This document shows, one piece after another, positions 17,913 to 26,054 of a stretch of DNA of 64,000 nt (the stretch's first letter is position 1; the number at the start of each line of letters is the position of its first letter). The stretch spans positions 62,001-126,000 of the forward strand of contig NZ_WJII01000002.1 of assembly GCF_009649635.1 (NCBI RefSeq). Direction: 5' to 3'. The position numbers were made by a program, and so were the translations under genes. Under the pieces are notes generated by a model, which saw only the letters and a list, made by a program, of their open reading frames with translations, was not told the DNA's origin and searched no databases. Source of the stretch: Microbacterium sp. SYP-A9085 (GTDB lineage: Bacteria > Actinomycetota > Actinomycetes > Actinomycetales > Microbacteriaceae).

Positions 17913-18410
17913 GTGACCGCGCAGACCGACGAAGTGGACCGCATCGTCGAGGCGTGGGTCTCGCAGCGGCCGGACCTGGACTTCTCGCCCCTCGAGGTGC
18001 TCTCCCGCGTCGACCGGCTCTCCCGGCATCTGGACCGCGCGCGCCGTGAGGCGTTCCGGCGCAGCGAGCTCGAGCCGTGGGAGTGGGATGTGCTCTCGGC
18101 GCTGCGCCGCGCGGGCGAGCCGTTCCGGCTGACCCCGAAGCAGCTGCTGCAGCAGACGCTCGTCTCCAGCGGCACGATGACGAACAGGATCGACCGCCTC
18201 GTCGGCCGCCGGCTCGTGCACCGCGAAGCCGATCCCGACGACCGGCGCAGCATCCTCGTCGTCCTCACCGGCGACGGGAAGACGCGCGTGGATGCCGCCA
18301 TCACCCGGCTCGTGGACGCGGAGGCGGTGCTGCTGGCGCGGCTGGCGCGCACCGACCGGGAGCGGCTGGCGGCGCTGCTGCGCAAGCTCAGCCTCGGCTT
18401 CGACACCTGA
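17913..18410 (+). CDS. MarR-family transcriptional regulator
   Basis: 165-residue winged-helix repressor-type protein. The central DNA-binding domain includes LEPWEWDVLSALRRAGEPF, the recognition helix region LTPKQLLQQTLVSSGTMTNRIDRLVGRRLV, and the wing READPDDRRSILVVLTGDG. Flanking helices would form the dimer interface. GTG at 17913 is chosen because GATAAT lies exactly six bases upstream, predicting a leaderless transcript; longer in-frame extensions would run through the tRNA-Gln gene. It converges on the DUF952-flavin reductase gene with a 10-base gap. The ligand and target genes are unknown. Confidence 0.88.
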   Translation: MTAQTDEVDRIVEAWVSQRPDLDFSPLEVLSRVDRLSRHLDRARREAFRRSELEPWEWDVLSALRRAGEPFRLTPKQLLQQTLVSSGTMTNRIDRLVGRRLVHREADPDDRRSILVVLTGDGKTRVDAAITRLVDAEAVLLARLARTDRERLAALLRKLSLGFDT

Positions 18411-18420
18411 GCCGGCGTGC

Positions 18421-19416
18421 TCAGTCCACGAGCGGCGGATGCGGCGCCATCCGGCTGGATGCGAGCCAGCCCACCTCGTCGCCGCGGTCGAAGAAGTGGC
18501 GGAACGCGTACACCAGCGGCCGCCACGCCGCCGGCTCGATGTCGTCGGTGCCCTCGCGCACGAGCGCGGGATCGGCGTGCACGCGGATCACCTCGGCCTC
18601 GACCATGAAGTAGCCGCCGTCCACGCCCGGCGTCATCCGCCGCACGGTGGCCTCGAACTGCAGCCGGCATTCCTGTACGCGCGGCGCCGTGACCAGGTCG
18701 GCGGGCTGCGGGGTGAGCCGGGCCGCCCCGAACTTGTCGGGCTCGTACGTGTACCGGTCGGCCTTGGCCGCCGGCACCGGGGTGCGGCCGGTCAGCCGCG
18801 ACAGGCGCACCACGGCGGGCCACAGCTCGAGAGAGGGGAAGTTCACGGTGATGCCGGGCCGGTCGGCCATGTTGAGGGCGGTCTGGCCGTCCGACTCGAT
18901 GCCCAGGCACAGCATGGTCCCCAGCGCGAAGTGGCTCGACGCGGCCGCGAGGTTCGCCGATCCGTCCGGGTTCGTCGAGGCCACCAGGTACGCGGGCGTA
19001 CCGACATACAGCACGTTCGGGTGCGCGAGGATGTGGGAGTGCTCCGCCGCGGGCGGCGCCGTCAGCGGTGACACCCACCGGCCGTGCTCGCGGTGCAGCG
19101 GCGCGGCGGCGATCACGGCCGGTCCCCCGTCGCGCCGCAGCGGCGCGTACACGCGCGCGCCGTGGGGCGGGACATCCTCCACCCGCACGCCCTCGGCCCG
19201 CAGTGCCGCGGCATCCAGCGTCACCAGCGTGAGCGGCAGCTCGAGGTCCCGGTATCCGTCGTCGAGCAGGTCCTGCAGCCCGGCGGCGGTGGTCGCCCGC
19301 AGGTATCCCCCGGTCTCGTGGGCGACGCCGCCGGTCGCCGCCGCGTACTCGCCGGCCATCGCGCTCTGCTCCCAGTCGTCGGTGATGACAACGTGGTAGA
19401 GCGGTTCGGCGGTCAT
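18421..19416 (-). CDS. DUF952-flavin reductase fusion protein
   Basis: 331 residues made of two parts. Residues about 5-95 (LYHVVITDDWEQS, GYLRATTAAGLQDLLDDGY) look like DUF952, a small domain reported to have an ADP-ribosyltransferase-like fold. Residues about 115-325 resemble the flavin reductase-like, FMN-binding family (STNPDGSANLAAASSHFALG, ITVNFPSLELWPAVVRL, EPDKFGAARLTP). The second domain probably binds FMN and uses NAD(P)H. What the DUF952 part adds is unknown. The start at 19416 follows TACGTT by six bases; the frame continues far upstream on this strand, but that extension is antisense shadow of neighbouring genes. Confidence 0.8.
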   Translation of the reverse strand: MTAEPLYHVVITDDWEQSAMAGEYAAATGGVAHETGGYLRATTAAGLQDLLDDGYRDLELPLTLVTLDAAALRAEGVRVEDVPPHGARVYAPLRRDGGPAVIAAAPLHREHGRWVSPLTAPPAAEHSHILAHPNVLYVGTPAYLVASTNPDGSANLAAASSHFALGTMLCLGIESDGQTALNMADRPGITVNFPSLELWPAVVRLSRLTGRTPVPAAKADRYTYEPDKFGAARLTPQPADLVTAPRVQECRLQFEATVRRMTPGVDGGYFMVEAEVIRVHADPALVREGTDDIEPAAWRPLVYAFRHFFDRGDEVGWLASSRMAPHPPLVD

Positions 19417-19422
19417 GAGGCG

Positions 19423-19428
19423 AACGTA
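19423..19428 (-). promoter_or_regulatory. -10 hexamer for the DUF952-flavin reductase gene
   Basis: TACGTT on the minus strand, six bases before the ATG at 19416; a TG two bases earlier would make it an extended -10. Confidence 0.5.
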
Positions 19429-19475
19429 CCAGCGGCGATCAACCGGTCGACCCGGTGTGACGTGACTCCTTCCCC

Positions 19476-19547
19476 GCCGAACCCACCTCCCGTTGCCGAA
19501 CCCACCCGCTGTCGCGAGTGGGTTCGGCAACAGCGGGTGGGTTCGGC
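19476..19547. repeat. nested palindrome with two alternative hairpins
   Basis: The 12-mer GCCGAACCCACC occurs twice (19476, 19495) and its complement follows in the same 72 bases. Two folds exclude each other: an 18-bp perfect stem (19495-19512 with 19530-19547), or a 13-bp inner stem (19493-19505 with 19518-19530) nested in a 12-bp outer stem (19476-19487 with 19536-19547). It lies between divergent genes, so it is not a simple terminator. It may be a dispersed REP-like element. Confidence 0.75.
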
Positions 19548-19591
19548 GAGGAGCGGACCCGGGCCGCGCGCAGACAGAGGATGATGAGGGG

Positions 19592-19753
19592 ATGGGCGAG
19601 GACGAGTGGGGGCGGGGTTTCGACGACGGCGCGGGCGGCGACGCCGCCTGCTGGCTGCCGAGCCTGTGCGCGGAGTGCGGCGCCATGATCGAGGGACCGC
19701 GGGGTGCGGCCTGCTGGCGCTGCGGCGGCACCCGGCGGGAGGGCGAGGACTGA
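19592..19753 (+). CDS. small zinc-ribbon-like protein, unknown function
   Basis: 53-residue acidic protein. An N-terminal Asp/Gly-rich stretch (MGEDEWGRGFDDGAGGD) is followed by two knuckles, CAEC and CWRC, spaced as in a zinc ribbon, with a further Cys just before the first. AGGGG lies directly before the ATG, too close for an ideal ribosome site, so translation signals are not strong. The cysteine pattern is the main evidence that it is real. I recognise no named family; zinc ribbons of this size often mediate protein or nucleic acid contacts. Confidence 0.55.
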   Translation: MGEDEWGRGFDDGAGGDAACWLPSLCAECGAMIEGPRGAACWRCGGTRREGED

Positions 19754-19770
19754 GCATCGCCCGGCGCATC

Positions 19771-19776
19771 TAGGGT
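19771..19776 (+). promoter_or_regulatory. -10 hexamer for leaderless DUF1905 gene
   Basis: TAGGGT, six bases before the ATG at 19783, with no Shine-Dalgarno sequence. Confidence 0.5.
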
Positions 19777-19782
19777 GATCGC

Positions 19783-20082
19783 ATGGCGGGCATCCGGTAC
19801 GAATTCGAGGCGACGCTGTTCCGCTGGGCGGCGCGGCGTGAGCTGTGGGTGTTCGCCCGGGTGCCGACCGAGATCTCCGAGGAGATCCACGACATGCCGC
19901 ACCCGCCGGCCGGCTTCGGCTCGGTGAAGGTCGACGCGAGCCTCGGCTCGTCCCGCTGGTCGACCTCGATCTTCCCCGAATCCGACGGGACGTACGTGCT
20001 CGCGATCAGCCGCCCGATCCGCCGGCGGGAGGGCGTCGACCTGGGCGACACCGTGCGCATCGGCATCGAGACCCTGGTGTGA
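19783..20082 (+). CDS. DUF1905 family protein
   Basis: 99-residue protein matching the DUF1905 pattern: an N-terminal strand (IRYEFEATLFRW), a central VFARVPTEISEEI, and a FGSVKVDASLGSSRWSTSIFP segment leading to a strand-rich C-terminus. Members are small beta-barrel proteins with no established reaction. The gene follows the zinc-ribbon gene by 29 bases but has its own TAGGGT hexamer at the six-base spacing, so it may be transcribed separately as a leaderless mRNA. Confidence 0.8.
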   Translation: MAGIRYEFEATLFRWAARRELWVFARVPTEISEEIHDMPHPPAGFGSVKVDASLGSSRWSTSIFPESDGTYVLAISRPIRRREGVDLGDTVRIGIETLV

Positions 20083-20151
20083 CCGCGTGCAGGCCGTGAT
20101 CCGCGCGTAGGGTACGGGCTGGCCGGTGGCCGGCCGTCCCGCCGGGTGGCC

Positions 20152-20157
20152 TAGCCT
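20152..20157 (+). promoter_or_regulatory. -10 hexamer upstream of the ABC-F gene
   Basis: TAGCCT, nine bases before the ATG at 20167. Predicts a leader of only two or three bases. Confidence 0.45.
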
Positions 20158-20166
20158 GGGACGGAT

Positions 20167-21978
20167 ATGGCACATCTTCTCGGGGCCCAGGCCCTGCACC
20201 TGGAGTACCCGACCCGGGTCGTGTTCGATTCCGTCAGCCTCGGCGTGTCCGCCGGCGACCGCATCGGGATCGTCGGCCGCAACGGCGACGGCAAGTCGAG
20301 CCTTCTCGGCATGCTCACCGGGCGCATCGAGCCCGACGACGGGCAGGTCACCCGCCGTGGCGGCGTGCGCGTGGGTGTGCTCGCGCAGCAGGACACCCTC
20401 GACGACGACGAGACGGTCGGGCACGCGGTGGTCGGCGACGCGCCCGCGCACGAGTGGGCGGGCGACCCGCGCATCCGTGACGTGATTGCGGGCCTTCTCA
20501 CGGACCTGCCCTGGGACGCCCCGATCGGCGTGCTCTCCGGCGGCCAGCGACGCCGGGTGGCCCTCGCGGCCCTGCTGGTCCAGGACCTCGACGTGATAGC
20601 GCTGGACGAGCCCACGAACCATCTGGACGTCGAGGGCATAGCGTGGCTGGCCGCGCACATGAAGACGCGGTGGGCGACGGGCGCGGGCGCGCTCCTGGTG
20701 GTCACCCACGACCGGTGGTTCCTCGACGAGGTCTGCACGGCCATGTGGGAGGTGCACGACAGGATCGTCGAGCCGTTCGAGGGCGGATACGCGGCCTACA
20801 TCCTGCAGCGCGTGGAGCGCGACCGGCAGGCAGCGGCCGTCGAGGAGCGGCGCCAGAATCTCGCCCGCCGCGAACTCGCCTGGCTGCGCCGCGGCGCGCC
20901 GGCGCGCACGGCGAAGCCGAAGTTCCGCATCGACGCCGCGAACGCGCTGATAGCGGACGTGCCGCCGCTGCGCGACCCGGTCGCGCTGCAGGCGCTGGCC
21001 ACCGCCCGGCTCGGGAAGGACGTCGTGGACCTGCTCGACGCCTCCGTGTCGTATCCGGACCCGGACGGCGCAGCGCCGCGGGAGGTGCTGCGCGACGTCG
21101 TGTGGCGGATTGCACCCGGCGAGCGCACCGGCATCCTCGGCGTGAACGGGGCCGGCAAGTCCACCCTGCTCGGACTCGTCGACGGCACCGTGACCCCCGC
21201 CGGCGGCCGGGTCAAGCGCGGCAAGACCGTGCAGGTCGCGGCGCTGTCGCAGCGAATGGACGAGCTGGCCGAGCACCAGGACCGGCCGGTGCGGCTCGTG
21301 CTGGAGCGGCTGCGCACGACGTACACGTTCGGCAGCGGCTCCAAGGCGACTGAGCTGACGCCGGGCCAGCTGCTGGAGCGGATGGGGTTCTCCAGCGCGC
21401 AGCTGTCCACGCCGGTGAAGGACCTGTCCGGCGGGCAGCAGCGGCGACTGCAGCTGCTGCTGGTGCTGCTGAGCCAGCCGAACGTGCTGATCCTGGACGA
21501 GCCGACGAACGACCTCGACACCGACATGCTCGCCGCGATGGAGGAGCTGCTGGATGCGTGGCCGGGCACCCTGCTCGTGGTCTCGCACGACCGGTACTTC
21601 CTGGAGCGGGTGACCGACCAGCAGTACGCGATCCTCGACGGCCGGTTCCGCCACCTGCCCGGCGGCATCGACGAGTACCTGCGCCTGCGAGCCGACCAGC
21701 GCGCCGCCGGTTCGGAGCGCGAGACGCCGCAGCACGCGGCATCCACCACTCTCCTCGCGGGCGCCGAGCGGCGCGCCGCGCAGAAGGAGCTCACCGCCAT
21801 CGACCGCCGACTGCACAAGCTGCAGGGCGAGATCGCCGCGGTCGACGCACGCCTGGCCGACGCGCACGACGACTACACGGCCCTGGTCGCGCTGCAGCAC
21901 CGGCGCGACGCGCTCACGGCCGAGACCGCCGAACTCGAGGAGCGCTGGCTCGAACTGTCCGAGCAGCTGGAGGGCTGA
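20167..21978 (+). CDS. ABC-F family ATPase
   Basis: 603-residue protein with two ABC cassettes and no membrane helices, the ABC-F plan. The first has Walker A VGRNGDGKSSLL, signature LSGGQRRRVALAAL and Walker B DVIALDEPTNHLD. The second has Walker A GVNGAGKSTLLG, LSGGQQRRLQLLLV and LILDEPTNDLD. A C-terminal coiled coil (about 535-603) resembles the Uup type. Members act on the ribosome, in translation control or antibiotic protection, rather than in transport. No attenuator leader is visible, and the predicted leader is almost absent, which argues against an inducible resistance ABC-F. Confidence 0.9.
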   Translation: MAHLLGAQALHLEYPTRVVFDSVSLGVSAGDRIGIVGRNGDGKSSLLGMLTGRIEPDDGQVTRRGGVRVGVLAQQDTLDDDETVGHAVVGDAPAHEWAGDPRIRDVIAGLLTDLPWDAPIGVLSGGQRRRVALAALLVQDLDVIALDEPTNHLDVEGIAWLAAHMKTRWATGAGALLVVTHDRWFLDEVCTAMWEVHDRIVEPFEGGYAAYILQRVERDRQAAAVEERRQNLARRELAWLRRGAPARTAKPKFRIDAANALIADVPPLRDPVALQALATARLGKDVVDLLDASVSYPDPDGAAPREVLRDVVWRIAPGERTGILGVNGAGKSTLLGLVDGTVTPAGGRVKRGKTVQVAALSQRMDELAEHQDRPVRLVLERLRTTYTFGSGSKATELTPGQLLERMGFSSAQLSTPVKDLSGGQQRRLQLLLVLLSQPNVLILDEPTNDLDTDMLAAMEELLDAWPGTLLVVSHDRYFLERVTDQQYAILDGRFRHLPGGIDEYLRLRADQRAAGSERETPQHAASTTLLAGAERRAAQKELTAIDRRLHKLQGEIAAVDARLADAHDDYTALVALQHRRDALTAETAELEERWLELSEQLEG

Positions 21979-21985
21979 GCGCGGT

Positions 21986-24301
21986 TCAGGCCACCGCTTC
22001 CTGCACCGCCGGCTCGATGCGGACCACGATGGACTTCGACACCGGCGTGTTGCTGACCTCGGCGGTCGCGCCCAGAGGCACGAGCGGGTTCGCCTCCGGG
22101 AAGTACGCCGCCGCGCACCCGCGCGCGGTGGGATACGACACGAGACGGAAGGAGCGCACGACCCGGTCGACGCCGTCGGTGAACTCGCTGTGCACGTCGA
22201 CGCGCTGGCCGTCGCGCAGGCCGAGCTCGGCGATGTCCAGCGGGTTCACGAACACGACGTCGCGGCCCTTCTTCACGCCGCGGTAACGGTCATTGAGGCT
22301 GTAGATCGTCGTATTGAACTGGTCGTGGGCGCGCATGGTCTGCAGCAGCAGCCGGCCCGCGGGGCACTCGACGACCTCGAGGTCGTTCACGGAGAACATG
22401 GCCTTGCCGGTCGCAGTCGGGAACGTGCGGGAGTCGCGCGGTCCGTGCGGCAGCACGAACCCGCCCTCGTGGCGGATCTTCGTGTTGTAGTCGTCGCAGC
22501 CGGCGCACACGTGCGCTATGTGCTCGCGGATGGTGTCGTAGTCGCGCTCAAACCCGGCCCAGTCCACCGTGACCTTGTCGCCGAGGGTGGCGCGGGCCAG
22601 GCGGCTGACGATGGCTATCTCGCTGAGCAGATTCGGCGAGACCGGCTCCACCTTGCCCCACGACGGGTGCACGGCGCAGACGGTGTCCTCCACGGAGACG
22701 AACTGCTCCCCCGTGGCCTGGCGGTCGATCTCGGTGCGGCCCATCGTCGGCAGGATCAGCGCCTCGCGGCCGACGACGGCATGCGAGCGGTTCAGCTTCG
22801 TCGAGATCTGCACCGTCAACTCGGCCTTGCGCATGGCATCCTCCGCGGCGCGCGTGTCGGACACCGCCGAGATGAGGTTGCCGCCCAGGGCCACCCACAC
22901 CTTGAGCCGGCCTTCGGCGAGCGCGCGGATGCCGTCGACGCTGTCGACGCCGTTCACGCGCGGCGGGTCGAATCCGAACTCCGCCTGCAGCTTGTCCAGG
23001 AACGCGGGCGGCATCTTCTCCCAGATGCCCATCGTCCGGTCGCCCTGCACGTTGCTGTGCCCGCGGATCGGCGAGGCTCCCGCCCCCGGCTTGCCGATGT
23101 TCCCGCGCAGGAACAGCAGGTTCATGATGTCCTTGATCGTGGCCACCGCGCGCTTGTGCTGCGTGAGTCCCATCGCCCATGTGATGATGACGCGATCGGC
23201 CTTGATGTAGCGGTCCGCGAGCCCGCTGATCTCGCCCCCGGTCAGGCCCGTCGCTTGCAGCACCGCGACCTCGTCCAGGCCCTTCAGGCTCTGCGCGAAT
23301 TCCTCGTAGCCCTGGCAGTACCGGTCGATGAAGTCGTGGTCCAACACCGTCCCCGGGTTGGCCTCCTCGGCCTCGATGACGCGCTTGGCGACCGCCTGCA
23401 TGAGCGCCTGGTCGCCGGCCAGCCGGATCTGCAGGTACTCGTCGGCAAGGCCCGTGCCCTTGCCGATCCATCCATTCACCTTCTGCGGGTTCTTGTAGCG
23501 CATCAAGCCCGCTTCCGGCAGCGGGTTCACGGCGACGATGGCCGCCCCCGCCTTCTTCGCCTCCTCCAGCGCCGTCAGCATCCGCGGGTGGTTGGTCCCC
23601 GGGTTCTGCCCCATGATGATGATCAGGTCGGCCTTCGCGAAGTCGTCGTAGCCGATAGTGCACTTGCCGACGCCGATGGCCTCGCCCAGCGCCGCGCCGG
23701 TGGACTCGTGGCACATGTTCGAGCAGTCCGGCAGGTTGTTCGTGCCGAACGCGCGCGCGAAGAGCTGGTACGCGAAAGCGGCCTCGTTCGAGGTGCGGCC
23801 GCTCGTGTAGAACGCGGCCTCGTCCGGCGAGTCCAGGGCGTTCAGCTTGTCGGACACGATCCGGAACGCCTCGTCCCAGCCGATCGGCGCGTAGTGGTCA
23901 CTGTCGGCGGCCTTGTAGACGGGCTCCACGAGCCGTCCCTGCATGCCCAGCCAGTATTCCGACTCCTGCAGGAGCACGGGGATCGGATGCTCCTTCCAGA
24001 ATGCGCGGGGGACGGTGACCGGTGTCGCCTCCCATGTGACGGCCTTCGCGCCGTTCTCGCAGAACTCCGCCACCTTGCGGTGATCCGGATCCGGCCACGC
24101 GCAGCTCATGCAGTCGAAGCCGTCCTTGTGGTTCATCGACGTCAGCAGCTTGGCCGCGCGTCCGACGCCCATGCCGCGCACGGCCGGCCCCACCGAGTGC
24201 AGGATGCCGGGGATGCCGGCCGCCCAGTCCCGTGGCGGGCTTATCTCAAGGTGCTCCTGGTCGTCGACCTGCCGCTCTGTCGCTACCTGCTCACTGGTCA
24301 T
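21986..24301 (-). CDS. FdhF/YdeP-family molybdopterin oxidoreductase
   Basis: 771-residue enzyme of the formate-dehydrogenase-like branch. The N-terminus has FDCMSCAWPDPDHRKVAEFC, the cysteine arrangement of the YdeP group. Further on are YTSGRTSNEAAFAYQLFARA, the MPT-binding IIMGQNPGTNHPRM, and a C-terminal molydopterin dinucleotide-binding domain (about 640-760). The usual YdeP annotation is an oxidoreductase of uncertain substrate, sometimes linked to acid resistance. AAGGA lies ten bases before the ATG. On the minus strand TTGCAA (24363-24368) and TAAGCC are 17 bases apart upstream and may be a promoter. The transporter gene on the other side is divergent. Confidence 0.88.
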   Translation of the reverse strand: MTSEQVATERQVDDQEHLEISPPRDWAAGIPGILHSVGPAVRGMGVGRAAKLLTSMNHKDGFDCMSCAWPDPDHRKVAEFCENGAKAVTWEATPVTVPRAFWKEHPIPVLLQESEYWLGMQGRLVEPVYKAADSDHYAPIGWDEAFRIVSDKLNALDSPDEAAFYTSGRTSNEAAFAYQLFARAFGTNNLPDCSNMCHESTGAALGEAIGVGKCTIGYDDFAKADLIIIMGQNPGTNHPRMLTALEEAKKAGAAIVAVNPLPEAGLMRYKNPQKVNGWIGKGTGLADEYLQIRLAGDQALMQAVAKRVIEAEEANPGTVLDHDFIDRYCQGYEEFAQSLKGLDEVAVLQATGLTGGEISGLADRYIKADRVIITWAMGLTQHKRAVATIKDIMNLLFLRGNIGKPGAGASPIRGHSNVQGDRTMGIWEKMPPAFLDKLQAEFGFDPPRVNGVDSVDGIRALAEGRLKVWVALGGNLISAVSDTRAAEDAMRKAELTVQISTKLNRSHAVVGREALILPTMGRTEIDRQATGEQFVSVEDTVCAVHPSWGKVEPVSPNLLSEIAIVSRLARATLGDKVTVDWAGFERDYDTIREHIAHVCAGCDDYNTKIRHEGGFVLPHGPRDSRTFPTATGKAMFSVNDLEVVECPAGRLLLQTMRAHDQFNTTIYSLNDRYRGVKKGRDVVFVNPLDIAELGLRDGQRVDVHSEFTDGVDRVVRSFRLVSYPTARGCAAAYFPEANPLVPLGATAEVSNTPVSKSIVVRIEPAVQEAVA

Positions 24302-24467
24302 CGTGGTGCACTTCCTTGCCTGCGTCGTCGCTTCTCTCAGGCTTACGCCACCGGACCACGTCTTGCAAGCACGACGCCCGGGCGGTTACGGAGGGTTCTT
24401 GTACTTCGCCGGACGCAGGATCACGATGTGAACCAAGGGGAACCTGATCGAAGATCGAAGAAGGTTC
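24302..24467. promoter_or_regulatory. divergent regulatory region between the molybdoenzyme and SatP-like genes
   Basis: 166 bases without a gene. It holds the possible minus-strand promoter for the molybdoenzyme and a 7-base tandem repeat (GATCGAA twice, 24446-24459) that runs straight into the GAAGAAGG ribosome site of the downstream gene. It is the least GC-rich non-coding stretch nearby. Confidence 0.4.
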
Positions 24468-25049
24468 ATGATGCAGTTCGCAGTATCGATGTTTCCGCCC
24501 CTGGCCCTCGGCTTCTTCGGGCTGGGCACCGGCTACCTCATCTACGGCCCGCAAGAGCTGTTCGGGTGGCCGCTCCGCGACGAGCGCGTCGATCGCGCCA
24601 CCGGCATCTGGGGTGTCTGGCTGCCGGGCTTCTGTCAGTTCGTGACGGGAGCGATCCTGTTCATAGGCCTGACCTGGTTCCAGGTGTTCAAGGCACCTCC
24701 CCTGTACATGGCCGCCCTCGCGTTCAGCGCGTACGGCATCCATTGGTTCGCGATCGGCTACAATCGCCTCCGCGGTAACGACCCCCGCCCGAACGCGGGG
24801 ATGTGCGTCGCGTTCTTCATCATCTCGGTCGTCGGCCTCGTCGTGTTCTTCGTCGCCGGCGACTGGCCGGTCGGCCTGCTGTTCCTGGGGCTGGCCCTGA
24901 TCTACCTGTCGGACTTCTTCGCCGCCATCGGGGTGGCCCTGGGCGAGCGTGCCCTGGGCTTCTGGCACATCGTCACGGGGCTGTGGCTGATGTACCTGAT
25001 GGTCGCCGTCGCGTTCGACTTCTCCCTGGGCTGGTCGCTCGCGGCGTGA
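24468..25049 (+). CDS. GPR1/FUN34/YaaH (SatP-like) acetate/succinate transporter
   Basis: 193-residue membrane protein with six predicted helices and almost no loops, the size of SatP/YaaH. The N-terminal FPPLALGFFGLGTGYLIYG corresponds to the NPAPLGL signature region of the family, and the second half shows ALIYLSDFFAAIGVALGERALGFW. Known members move acetate or succinate with protons. GAAGAAGG lies before two tandem ATG codons; either could be used. The gene is divergent from the molybdoenzyme and ends at a strong hairpin. Confidence 0.75.
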   Translation: MMQFAVSMFPPLALGFFGLGTGYLIYGPQELFGWPLRDERVDRATGIWGVWLPGFCQFVTGAILFIGLTWFQVFKAPPLYMAALAFSAYGIHWFAIGYNRLRGNDPRPNAGMCVAFFIISVVGLVVFFVAGDWPVGLLFLGLALIYLSDFFAAIGVALGERALGFWHIVTGLWLMYLMVAVAFDFSLGWSLAA

Positions 25050-25055
25050 TGACTC

Positions 25056-25111
25056 ACACGCCACCGCCGCGCCGCGCGTGTTCCCCTTGCGGCGGCGGCG
25101 GTGGCGTGTGG
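25056..25111. terminator. perfect 16-bp hairpin between convergent genes
   Basis: CACACGCCACCGCCGC (25056-25071) pairs without mismatch with 25096-25111; the loop is 24 bases. It lies between the SatP-like gene and the end of the ABC importer operon, so it can terminate both. There is no T tract on either side, as is usual in GC-rich actinobacteria. Confidence 0.75.
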
Positions 25112-25127
25112 ATGCGCGGGCGCGGGC

Positions 25128-26033
25128 CTATTTCAGCCCGTTGTCGGCGAGGAACTTCTTCGCGATGTCGGCGGGCGACTGCTGGTTCGTCGTGTTCTGC
25201 ACGTTCATGTCGACGAGGGCCTCGGGTGTGAGCTTGGCCTGGACGGCGTTGATGACGTCGGCCAACGTGCCCTGGATGCTCTTGTTCACCAGGGGCACGA
25301 CGTTGGATGACAGGATCATGCCCTTCGGATCCTTCAGCACGACGAGGTTGTCGGTCTTGATGCGCGGGTCGGACGTGTACACGTCGGCGACGTTCACGGT
25401 GCCGGCCACGAGGCTCTCCACGGTGGTGTCCCCGGTCGCCTTGAACCCGATGTCGATGCCGTACACGCTCCTCAGCCCCTTCGGGCCGTACGGACGGTCG
25501 GCGAGCTCGGGGTTGCCGCCGAGCGTGATCTTCTCGGTCACGTTCTTCAGGTCGGCGATCGAGGACAGCTGGTACTTGTCGGCGAACGCCTTCGTGACGG
25601 TGTAGGAGTCCTGGTCGGCGGCCGTCGCCATGTCGAGGACCGCGAGACCGGCCGGCAGCGCCTTCTGCAACGCCGCGTACACGTCGTCGGGTGCAGTGGC
25701 GGTGGCGGTCTTGTCGAGGTATTGCAGCAGGTTTCCGGTGTACTCCGGGAACAGCTGGATCTCGCCGCTCTTTATCGCCGGCATATACGCGTCGCGCTGG
25801 CCGATGTTGAACTTGCGCTGCACCGTGAGCCCGTCGCCTTCCAGCGCCTGCGCGTAGATCTCGGCGATGATCTCGTTCGAGGGGTACGTCTGCGAGCCGA
25901 TCACTATCGTGGCACCCGGCCCGCCGGAGGTGGTGGCGGTCGGGCCCAGCGGGTTGTTCGAGGAGCAGCCCGCGAGGGCGAGCGCCGCACCGACGACGGC
26001 CGCCACGGCCGCAAGGGTCTTCTTCGCATGCAT
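25128..26033 (-). CDS. osmoprotectant ABC transporter substrate-binding lipoprotein
   Basis: 301-residue OpuCC/OsmF-type binding protein. The N-terminal signal with lipobox LALAGC marks a membrane-anchored lipoprotein. The mature part has VIGSQTYPSNEIIAEIYAQAL, LFPEYTGNLLQYLDKTATA and VYTSDPRIKTDNLVVLKDP, all characteristic of the quaternary-amine binding family. It captures compounds such as glycine betaine, choline or carnitine for the permeases encoded upstream. The exact ligand cannot be told. It is the last gene of the four-gene operon, 21 bases after the second permease. Confidence 0.9.
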   Translation of the reverse strand: MHAKKTLAAVAAVVGAALALAGCSSNNPLGPTATTSGGPGATIVIGSQTYPSNEIIAEIYAQALEGDGLTVQRKFNIGQRDAYMPAIKSGEIQLFPEYTGNLLQYLDKTATATAPDDVYAALQKALPAGLAVLDMATAADQDSYTVTKAFADKYQLSSIADLKNVTEKITLGGNPELADRPYGPKGLRSVYGIDIGFKATGDTTVESLVAGTVNVADVYTSDPRIKTDNLVVLKDPKGMILSSNVVPLVNKSIQGTLADVINAVQAKLTPEALVDMNVQNTTNQQSPADIAKKFLADNGLK

Positions 26034-26054
26034 GATGGCTTCTTTCTGTCGAGG

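Noticed and set aside
20083..20166. Antibiotic-responsive attenuator before the ABC-F gene
   Set aside because: The gap has no leader peptide or terminator/antiterminator pair, and the -10 hexamer lies nine bases before the ATG.
18421..21900. A single open frame of 1159 codons on the minus strand
   Set aside because: Only the last 331 codons resemble a protein family. The rest is Arg/Ala/Val-rich antisense to the ABC-F and DUF1905 genes, an effect of high GC at third positions.
24000..24301. Selenocysteine-type formate dehydrogenase
   Set aside because: There is no in-frame TGA, and the sequence matches the YdeP branch, which does not use selenocysteine.
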